This document shows, piece after piece, positions 57,266 through 64,000 of a DNA stretch of 64,000 nucleotides (position 1 is the first letter of the stretch; each line of letters opens with the position of its first letter). Source of the stretch: RH-AL1 sp964244495 (GTDB lineage Bacteria; Pseudomonadota; Alphaproteobacteria; Rhizobiales; Beijerinckiaceae). A model generated the notes under the pieces. The model was not told the origin of the DNA. It did not search any database and saw only the letters and a program-made list of their open reading frames with translations. The stretch spans positions 1 to 64,000 of the forward strand of contig CAXTIU010000006.1 of assembly GCA_964244495.1 (NCBI GenBank), given 5' to 3'. Position numbers and translations under genes: made by a program.

Positions 57266-59089
57266 ATGCAGAGCAGGCACTCCATGCCTTTCGGGGCCGA
57301 GATCACGAACGACGGTGTGCGCTTCGCGCTCTGGGCCCCGTCGGCCAAACGCGTCGAACTCGTCTGCGGCGAGCGCCGGACCGCGATGCCGTCGATCGGC
57401 CAGGGCTGGTACAAGCTCGTCGATCCCGCCGCCAAGCCCGGCGAGCGCTACGGCTACGCGATCGACGGCGGCGCCGACCTCGTGCCGGACCCCGCCTCGC
57501 GGTTCCAGGACGCCGACGACGACCGGCGCTCCACGGTCGCGGACCCCTGCGCCTACGAGTGGCGCGACGGCGCCTGGAGCGGACGTTCCTGGAACGAGGT
57601 GGTGCTCTACGAGACCCATGTCGGGACGGCGACGCCGGCCGGCACTTACGCCGGATTGGTGGAGAAGCTCGACGCCTTGCGCGATGGCGGCTTGACCGCG
57701 ATCGAGCTGATGCCGCTCGCCGAAACCAGCGGCGGCCGCAATTGGGGCTACGACGGCGTGCTGCCCTACGCCCCCAACAACGCCTACGGGCGGCCGGAGG
57801 ACCTCAAGCGCCTCGTCGACGCGGCGCACGAGCGCCGCCTCATGGTCTTCCTCGACGTGGTCTACAATCATTTCGGCCCCTCCGGGAACTTCCTGCACGG
57901 CTATGCCGGCACCTTCTTCACCGAGCGGCACCAGACGCCCTGGGGCGCCGGCATCAACTTCGACGGCAAGGGTGAGGCGAGCGAGGTCGTCCGCGAGTTC
58001 TTCATCCAGAACGCGCTATATTGGCTGGAGGAGTTCCACATCGACGGCCTGCGCTTCGATGCCGTTCACGCCATCATGGACGACGGCGACAAGCACTTCC
58101 TCGATGAGTTGGCCGAGCGCATCCGCGACCGGTTTCCCGATCGGCACGTCCACCTCGTGCTGGAAAACGAGAAGAACGAGGCGCACCGCCTGACCCGCGA
58201 TGGCGACGGCCGCGCGCCGAGCTACGATGCCCAGTGGGACGACGATATCCACCATTGCTGGCACGTCCTGCTGACCGGCGAGCACGAGGGTTATTACGGC
58301 GACTTCGGCGGCGACACGGTCGCCCGCCTCGGCCGTTGCATGGCGGAGGGTTTCGCCTATCAGGGCGAGTTCTCGGAGAACCTTAAACACAACCGTGGCG
58401 AGAAGACCGAAGGGCTGCCGCCGCAAGCCTTCGTCGCCTTCCTCCAGAACCACGACCAGATCGGCAACCGCGCTCAGGGTGAGCGGCTGACGAGCCTCAG
58501 CGACCCCCGCCACTTGGCGCTCGCCCGGGCGGGCCTGCTGCTGTCGCCGCAGATCCCGATGATCTTCATGGGCGATGAATGGGGCGCGACCACGCCGTTC
58601 CAGTTCTTCGTGAACTTCGAAACGGATCCCGCCCTCGAGGAGGCGATCCGCGTCGGGCGAGCGAAAGAGTTCGAGAAGTTCTCGTCCTTCAAGGGTGAAG
58701 ATGGCAAGAGCACCGTGCCGGACCCGACGGCGATCGAAACGTTCCAGCGCTCAAAGCTCGACTGGTCGGAGATCGGCCGCGAGCCCCATGCCTCCATCAT
58801 GGCGGAAACCAAGGCGCTCCTCGCCTTGCGCGCGACGCAGATCGTGCCGCTGACGGCGAGCGGGTTCATCGACGCGCGCTACGAGCGGCTGGGCACCGGC
58901 GGCCTCCTCGTCGAATGGCGCTTCGAGGACGGAACCCTGACGTTCCTCGCCAATTTCGCCGACGCCCCGATGCAGCACCCCGTCCCCGACGACGCGGCGG
59001 TGATCTGGCGGAGCGACGGGACCGAAACCGGATCGGCCGTTACCCTGAAGGGCTGGACGGGCGCGATGTTGAGAAGCGAAGCGGCATGA
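57266..59089 (+). CDS. treZ: Malto-oligosyltrehalose trehalohydrolase TreZ
   Basis: A 607-residue GH13 protein: N-terminal CBM48 (GVRFALWAPSAKRVELV), then VLYETHVGTATPAGTY, MPLAETSGGRNWGYDGV, the nucleophile region LRFDAVHAIMDDG, acid LVLENEKNEAHRL and the third carboxylate in QNHDQIGNRAQG. It cleaves trehalose off maltooligosyltrehalose. The ATG at 57266 has GGACGG before it and lies 13 bp after the glgX stop. Its stop overlaps the ATG of the next gene (ATGA). Confidence 0.93.
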   Translation: MQSRHSMPFGAEITNDGVRFALWAPSAKRVELVCGERRTAMPSIGQGWYKLVDPAAKPGERYGYAIDGGADLVPDPASRFQDADDDRRSTVADPCAYEWRDGAWSGRSWNEVVLYETHVGTATPAGTYAGLVEKLDALRDGGLTAIELMPLAETSGGRNWGYDGVLPYAPNNAYGRPEDLKRLVDAAHERRLMVFLDVVYNHFGPSGNFLHGYAGTFFTERHQTPWGAGINFDGKGEASEVVREFFIQNALYWLEEFHIDGLRFDAVHAIMDDGDKHFLDELAERIRDRFPDRHVHLVLENEKNEAHRLTRDGDGRAPSYDAQWDDDIHHCWHVLLTGEHEGYYGDFGGDTVARLGRCMAEGFAYQGEFSENLKHNRGEKTEGLPPQAFVAFLQNHDQIGNRAQGERLTSLSDPRHLALARAGLLLSPQIPMIFMGDEWGATTPFQFFVNFETDPALEEAIRVGRAKEFEKFSSFKGEDGKSTVPDPTAIETFQRSKLDWSEIGREPHASIMAETKALLALRATQIVPLTASGFIDARYERLGTGGLLVEWRFEDGTLTFLANFADAPMQHPVPDDAAVIWRSDGTETGSAVTLKGWTGAMLRSEAA

Positions 59090-62000
59090 GCGACGACGCC
59101 CTCCACCGGATCGCGGCCCTCGCCGGTCTCGAACGCGGCTTCCAGAGCGCCCACGGTACCCAGGTCGACTCGCCGGACCATGCCATCGCCGCCGTGCTGC
59201 GAAGCCTCGGCTACGCCGTCGACGGCGAGACGGCGCGGAACGAGACGCTGGCGCGGCTCGAGCGGTCGAGGCCCCTGCTGCGCCCGACGATGGCGGTCGC
59301 CGCCGACGAGGAGGCGATCATCCCGCTCCAAGGTCCAGCGCATGACGGCCCGACGCACGGCGAGGTCGCGTGGCGCATCACCCTGGAGGACGGCACGGAG
59401 CGGGACGGGCAGTCCCCGATCCGCACCATTGGCGGCACCGCCACCGTCTCGGTCGGCGCGCTGCCGGTGGGTTATCACGCGCTGCGCATCGAGGCGGCCG
59501 GTGCTACCGCCACCGCGATGCTGATCGCCGCCCCCGAAAGCTGCTTCCTTCCCGACGCGCTCGCCCGCGACGGGCGCGGCTACGGGATTACCGCCCAGGT
59601 CTACGGCCTGCGCTCGACAGGCAATTTCGGCATCGGCGACTTTTCCGACGTGGCCGAGCTCGGCGAGGGCGCCGGCCGCTTCGGCGCCGCCTTCCTCGGT
59701 CTCTCGCCGCTGCACGCGCTGTTCCCGTCCGACCGGAGCAAGTTCGCGCCCTACTCGCCCTCGTCCCGCCTGTTCATCGACCCGATCTTCATCGATCCCG
59801 CGCAACTGCCCGACTTCGCCGCGAGCACCGCCGCCCGCACCCTGGCCGAGGCGGACGTGGCCACCGAACTCGACCGCCTGCGCGCCGCCGGCCTCGTCGA
59901 CCATGCCGCCTCCTGGGCGATCAAGCGGACCGTGCTCGGCAAGTACTGGGCGCGCGTCGCCAACAGCGCCGACCCGCGCTTCGCCGCCTATCGCGCGGAG
60001 GCCGGCGAGCCGCTCGAACTCCACGCGACGTTCGAGGCGCTCTCCGAGCACTTCGCGGGCGAGGGCAGGCATTGGGTCGGGGAATGGCCGACCCCCTACC
60101 GCGACGCGCGCAGCGACGCGGTGCGCCAGTTCCGCGAGGCTAACCCGCAGAAGATCGCATTCTACGCCTGGTTGCAATGGGTCGCCGACGAGCAGCTCGC
60201 CGCCGCTCAGGCCCGCGCGCTCGAAGGCGGCATGACGATCGGCCTCTACCGCGACCTCGCGGTCGGCTGTGATTCGGGCGGGGCCGAGTTGTGGGCGCGT
60301 CCGGACTGGTTCGTGCCCGGCGCCGCCGTCGGTGCCCCCCCGGACCTGCTGGGACCGGGCGGGCAGAACTGGGGCCTGCCGCCGTTCAACCCGCGCACGC
60401 TGGAGGAGCAGGGGCTGCAGGCCTTCCGCACCCTCGTCACCGCCAACATGCGGCACGCCGGCGCGATCCGGATCGACCACGCCTTCCAGCTGCAGAGGCT
60501 CTACGTCGTGCCCGACGGCATGTCGGCGACCGAGGGCGTCTACATCAACTATCCCTTCGAGGCGATGCTGGCGGTGCTGCGCATCGAGAGCCACCGCGCC
60601 CGCGCGCTCGTCATCGCCGAGGACCTCGGGACGGCGCCGCAGGGCTTTTCCGACGCGATCATGCGCTCGGGCCTGCTCAGCTACCGCATCCTGACCTTCG
60701 AGCGCGAGGACGGTGGGGCCTTCAAGCCGCCGGGCGCCTACCCGCGCAAGGCCCTGGCGGCGATCGCGACCCACGACCTGCCGACCTTTGCCGGCTGGTG
60801 GAAGGGCCTCGACACCGCGCTGCGCCAGACCTTCGACGTTTACACGCCCGAGCAGGCGGCCACCGAGCGCGACGAGCGCGTCGGCGACCTCGCCAAGTTC
60901 GCGCGGGCGCTGCACGCGGCCGGCCTGACGCCGAGCGCGGCGGTCCCGGCCGACCCGCCGTTCGAGGAAGCGTTCCGCTACGTCGCCAAGACCGACGCGA
61001 TGCTGATCGCCTTGCAGCTCGAAGACGTGCTGGAGGATACCAACCAGGCCAACTTGCCGGGGCCGGACGGCGGCCATCCCAACTGGCGGCGCAAGCTGGC
61101 CTTGACGGTGGACGGTATTCTCGCGCCGGGTGGTCCGCTGGCCAGGGCATCCGCCGCCGTGCTCGACGAGGGGCGCGGGCTGGTCATGCCCGCGCCGCGC
61201 CTAGCATGGCCGCCGCCGTCCGCGACCTACCGGCTCCAATTTCACAAGGATTTCACCTTCGCCCACGCGACCGACGCGCTGCCCTACATCAAGGCGCTCG
61301 GCGTCAGCCATGTCTACGCCTCGCCAATCCTCAAGGCGCGGCCGGGCTCGACGCACGGCTACGACACCGTCGACCCGACCCAGATCAACCCGGAGCTGGG
61401 CGGGCTGGAGGGCTTCGAGCGCTTCGCCGCCGCGATCAAGGCGGCCGGCATGGGGCTGCTGCTCGACATCGTGCCCAACCACATGGGGGTGGGCGGCGCC
61501 GACAACCCGTGGTGGCTGGCCGTGCTCGAGTGGGGCGAGCTGTCACCGCTCGTCGACACCTTCGACATCGACTGGGAGCGCCTCGGCGCGCACGGCAAGC
61601 TCGTCGCGCCCTTCCTCGGCGCGCAATACGGCGAAGTGCTGGAGAAGGGCGACCTCAAGCTGTCCTTCGACAGGGAGGAGGGCAGCTTCAGCGTCAACCA
61701 TTACGAGCATCGCTTCCCAATCTGCCCGCTGACCTACCCCGACATCCTCGACCGTGCGGTCGCGGTGGACGCGTCGGAAGGCGGCGACGGCATCGACGGC
61801 CTGCTGCGCGTCGGCGAGGAGCTGCGCGCCCTGGCGCAGGAGCCGCCGCACCGCCGGCACGATGTCGTTGCGCCGAGCGAGCGGCTGAAGCGCCGCCTCG
61901 CCGTGCTCGCCCGCCGCGACAGCGTCCTGGAGGCCATCGAGGGCGCCGTCTCCGTCTTCAACGGCACGCCCGGCCTGCCGGAGTCCTTCGGCACGCTGCA

Positions 62001-63954
62001 CAGGCTGCTGGAGCGCCAGGCCTACCGCCTGTCGTTCTGGCGCGTCGCCGCCTCCGACGTGAACTACCGACGCTTCTTCGACATCGACGGGCTCGCCGGC
62101 GTCCGCATCGAAAAGGAGGCCGTCTTCGAGCGCACCCACCGGCTGATCTTCGATCTCGTGCGGCGCGGGCTGGTGCAGGGGTTGCGCATCGATCACATCG
62201 ACGGCCTCGCCGACCCCAAGGCCTACGCGGCGGCCCTCCAGCGGTCCATCGGGCCGAACTTCTACGTCGTCGCCGAGAAGATCCTGGAGCCGGGCGAGGC
62301 GCTGCGTCCGTGGCCCCTGTCGGGCACCACCGGCTACGAGATGCTGAACTTCCTCGACGGCGTGTTCGTCGACGCGAGCAACGAGAAGCGCTTCGACCGG
62401 CTGTACCACGAGACGACCGGCTTCGCGCAGAGTTACGAGGAGGCCCTGCTCGCCGCCAAGCGGCAGGTGTTGCTGGAAAGCTTCTCGTCGGAGCTGGAAA
62501 GCCTCGTGTCCGACATGAAGCGCATCGCCGACGCCAACCGGCTGACCCGCGACTACAACGTCAACGCGATCCGCGTCGCGCTCGGCGACCTGATCTGCGC
62601 CTTCCCGGTCTACCGCACCTACATCACGCCGCGCACGCTGGAGAGCGAAGACCGCATCCTGCTGGGCCACGTTCTGACGCGCGCCAAGGCGATCACCGCC
62701 CTGCCCGACAGCAGCGTCCACGACTTCCTCGGGTCGGTGCTGCTCGGCACGGTGCCGATGGGGCAGCCGGGACGCGCCTCGACCGGCCTCGTCAACCGCT
62801 TCCGCCGGCGCTTCCAGCAGCTGACCGGGCCGGTGATGGCGAAGAGCCTGGAGGATACGCTGTTCTATCGCTACGTGCGGTTCCTGGTGCTCAACGAGGT
62901 CGGCGGCGAGCCGAGCCGTTTCGGCATCACGGTGGCGGACTTCCACGCCGAGAACGGCGCGCGCGCGAGCGCCTGGCCGCAGGCGCTGACCACCACCGCG
63001 ACGCACGACACCAAGCGCGGCGAGGACGCCCGAGCCAGGCTGCTCGCGCTGTCGGAGGCGCCCGACCTGTGGGCGCAGGCGCTGGCGATCTGGCGCGTCG
63101 AGGTCAAGAGCGTCGCCGCGCCGGATGCCAACGACCAGTACATGTTCCTGCAGGCGCTCCTCGGCGTCTGGCCGGTGGAGTTGCTGGAGCGGGACGATCC
63201 CTCCGTGCTCGCCGCGCTGCGCGAGCGGCTCGCCGCCTACGTGCCGAAGGCGCTCCGCGAAGCCAAGCGCCACAGCAAGTGGATCGCGCCCAACGAGTCC
63301 TACGAGAAGGCGACCACCGACCTGCTCGATCGGCTGCTGGCAGACGGATCCTCTTTCGTCGCCCGCATCCGCCCGATCATGCGGGACCTCGCCAAGCGCG
63401 GCATGCTGATCTCGCTCACCCGCACGGTGCTGAAGTGCACGGTGCCCGGCGTGCCCGACTTCTACCAGGGCACGGCGCTGTGGGACTTCTCCCTGGTCGA
63501 CCCGGACAACCGGCGGCCGGTGGATTACGCGGAGCGCTCCGCCATGCTGGAAGGCGGCGAACGCCTCGTCGACCTCCTCGACACGTGGCAGAGCGGCGGC
63601 ATCAAGCTCAGGCTCGCCTCCGACCTGTTGCGCGAGCGGCGCGACCACGCCCTGTTCTACGCCAAGGCCGACTATGCGCCGCTAACCGCCACCGGGCCGT
63701 TGGCCGCCAAGCTCATCGCCTTCTCGCGCCGCCATCGCGACGAGACGCTCGTCGTCATCGTGCCACGCTTGTCGGGCAGTGACAGCGAGACCGCGCTCAT
63801 CCCGACCGGCGCCTTCTGGCAGGGCACGGCGGTCAACGTGCCGGCGGGGCGCTGGCACGACGCCTTCGGGGGCGGGACACTCGATTCGAACGGTTCGGTG
63901 GCGGCCAGCGCGGCGCTGGCGACGCTGCCTTTCGCGGTCCTGAGGATGGTTTGA
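59086..63954 (+). CDS. MalQ-TreY fusion: 4-alpha-glucanotransferase joined to maltooligosyltrehalose synthase
   Basis: One continuous frame of 1,622 residues carries two complete enzymes. Residues 1-700 are a GH77 4-alpha-glucanotransferase (GNFGIGDFSD, IRIDHAFQLQRLYVVP with the nucleophile, IAEDLGTAP, ATHDLPTFAGWW). From about residue 714 follows a GH13 TreY (ATYRLQFHKDFTF, SHVYASPILKARPGSTHGYD, LLLDIVPNHMGV, LRIDHIDGLADPKAY, PDFYQGTALWDFSLVDPDNR). MalQ would disproportionate maltooligosaccharides and TreY would convert chain ends to trehalosyl ends for TreZ. The ATG at 59086 overlaps the treZ stop by four bases. No stop or frameshift separates the parts; the linker is about 15 residues (VLDEGRGLVMPAPRLAWPPP). 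Confidence 0.92.
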   Translation: MSDDALHRIAALAGLERGFQSAHGTQVDSPDHAIAAVLRSLGYAVDGETARNETLARLERSRPLLRPTMAVAADEEAIIPLQGPAHDGPTHGEVAWRITLEDGTERDGQSPIRTIGGTATVSVGALPVGYHALRIEAAGATATAMLIAAPESCFLPDALARDGRGYGITAQVYGLRSTGNFGIGDFSDVAELGEGAGRFGAAFLGLSPLHALFPSDRSKFAPYSPSSRLFIDPIFIDPAQLPDFAASTAARTLAEADVATELDRLRAAGLVDHAASWAIKRTVLGKYWARVANSADPRFAAYRAEAGEPLELHATFEALSEHFAGEGRHWVGEWPTPYRDARSDAVRQFREANPQKIAFYAWLQWVADEQLAAAQARALEGGMTIGLYRDLAVGCDSGGAELWARPDWFVPGAAVGAPPDLLGPGGQNWGLPPFNPRTLEEQGLQAFRTLVTANMRHAGAIRIDHAFQLQRLYVVPDGMSATEGVYINYPFEAMLAVLRIESHRARALVIAEDLGTAPQGFSDAIMRSGLLSYRILTFEREDGGAFKPPGAYPRKALAAIATHDLPTFAGWWKGLDTALRQTFDVYTPEQAATERDERVGDLAKFARALHAAGLTPSAAVPADPPFEEAFRYVAKTDAMLIALQLEDVLEDTNQANLPGPDGGHPNWRRKLALTVDGILAPGGPLARASAAVLDEGRGLVMPAPRLAWPPPSATYRLQFHKDFTFAHATDALPYIKALGVSHVYASPILKARPGSTHGYDTVDPTQINPELGGLEGFERFAAAIKAAGMGLLLDIVPNHMGVGGADNPWWLAVLEWGELSPLVDTFDIDWERLGAHGKLVAPFLGAQYGEVLEKGDLKLSFDREEGSFSVNHYEHRFPICPLTYPDILDRAVAVDASEGGDGIDGLLRVGEELRALAQEPPHRRHDVVAPSERLKRRLAVLARRDSVLEAIEGAVSVFNGTPGLPESFGTLHRLLERQAYRLSFWRVAASDVNYRRFFDIDGLAGVRIEKEAVFERTHRLIFDLVRRGLVQGLRIDHIDGLADPKAYAAALQRSIGPNFYVVAEKILEPGEALRPWPLSGTTGYEMLNFLDGVFVDASNEKRFDRLYHETTGFAQSYEEALLAAKRQVLLESFSSELESLVSDMKRIADANRLTRDYNVNAIRVALGDLICAFPVYRTYITPRTLESEDRILLGHVLTRAKAITALPDSSVHDFLGSVLLGTVPMGQPGRASTGLVNRFRRRFQQLTGPVMAKSLEDTLFYRYVRFLVLNEVGGEPSRFGITVADFHAENGARASAWPQALTTTATHDTKRGEDARARLLALSEAPDLWAQALAIWRVEVKSVAAPDANDQYMFLQALLGVWPVELLERDDPSVLAALRERLAAYVPKALREAKRHSKWIAPNESYEKATTDLLDRLLADGSSFVARIRPIMRDLAKRGMLISLTRTVLKCTVPGVPDFYQGTALWDFSLVDPDNRRPVDYAERSAMLEGGERLVDLLDTWQSGGIKLRLASDLLRERRDHALFYAKADYAPLTATGPLAAKLIAFSRRHRDETLVVIVPRLSGSDSETALIPTGAFWQGTAVNVPAGRWHDAFGGGTLDSNGSVAASAALATLPFAVLRMV

Positions 63955-64000
63955 TGAGCGCCGACAAGTCCAAGCATCGATCCCACGGCAAGTCGGGCCA
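63954..64000 (+). CDS. Start of the next gene of the trehalose operon, cut by the window edge
   Basis: An ATG at 63954 overlaps the preceding TGA by one base (TGATG), and the frame gives MSADKSKHRSHGKSG before the window ends. The coupling shows it belongs to the same operon. The basic start does not identify a family; in similar operons an alpha-glucan enzyme such as a trehalose synthase or maltosyltransferase is common, but this cannot be told here. Confidence 0.6.
   Translation, partial: MSADKSKHRSHGKSG

Noticed and set aside
58879..61077. A 732-codon antisense frame opposite treZ/malQ-treY
   Set aside because: Low-complexity composition typical of the antisense of high-GC genes. The plus strand carries conserved catalytic motifs throughout.
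61543..63648. A 701-codon antisense frame opposite treY
   Set aside because: Same reason: no motif, no start signal, and the opposite strand is a clear TreY.
60291..63782. An 1,163-codon plus-strand frame overlapping malQ-treY in another register
   Set aside because: Arginine- and alanine-rich out-of-frame reading of the fusion gene. The genuine frame contains all GH77 and GH13 motifs.

Overview
The window is high-GC DNA with the gene content of an alphaproteobacterium of the order Hyphomicrobiales, most like Methylobacteriaceae or Beijerinckiaceae. This rests on the hopanoid modification genes hpnI-hpnJ-hpnK-hpnA, the type of transposase remnants present, and codon use. No rRNA, tRNA or CRISPR array was seen. 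The genus is inference, and I cannot tell chromosome from large plasmid.

Layout. 1-8.2 kb is decayed accessory DNA. It holds an IS630 element with a frameshifted transposase sitting at the end of an IS3 fragment, an NmrA-like reductase divergent from an AraC regulator, a reductase with an altered 3' end, broken tautomerase and alpha/beta-hydrolase genes, a second IS630 remnant and an AI-2E family transporter. 8.2-13.3 kb carries a tight operon for hopanoid side-chain modification (HpnI, HpnJ, HpnK, HpnA). 13.6-18 kb holds an integrase fragment, a large Mo-bisPGD oxidoreductase with an odd Fe-S motif, and two pieces of an IS5-like transposase flanking a low-GC gene. 18-24.4 kb is a catabolic cluster: GntR regulator and ACMSD-type decarboxylase on the minus strand, and flavin monooxygenase, SMP-30 lactonase and MFS permease on the plus strand. 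25.1-28.4 kb encodes an RNase J-like nuclease followed by an HflX GTPase. 28.4-29.4 kb contains MFS and IS110 remnants.

29.4-44.3 kb matches gene for gene the furfural/5-hydroxymethylfurfural (HMF) pathway described in Cupriavidus basilensis. It has a GMC oxidase (HmfH), UbiD-type and UbiX-type proteins (HmfF, HmfG), three furoyl-CoA dehydrogenase subunits (HmfA/B/C), a CoA ligase (HmfD), an enoyl-CoA hydratase-fold protein (HmfE), an MFS transporter and LysR and AraC regulators. Together these would oxidise HMF to furandicarboxylate, decarboxylate it to furoate, activate and hydroxylate furoyl-CoA, and deliver 2-oxoglutarate. An IS110 remnant lies on its left and an integrase/IS3 scar on its right, so it looks like an acquired island.

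46-53.5 kb holds a predicted outer-membrane protein, two tiny membrane proteins, a TauE/SafE exporter and the most interesting locus. On the minus strand a serine-palmitoyltransferase-like enzyme, a GNAT-fold protein resembling bacterial ceramide synthases and a desaturase resembling eukaryotic sphingolipid delta-4 desaturases lie in a row, suggesting a bacterial sphingolipid pathway with a desaturation step. A perfect palindrome and a 10-bp direct repeat lie between it and a divergent FUSC-family membrane protein. 53.6-64 kb is a trehalose/alpha-glucan operon: OtsA, GlgX, TreZ, a MalQ-TreY fusion of about 1,620 residues, and the start of another gene.
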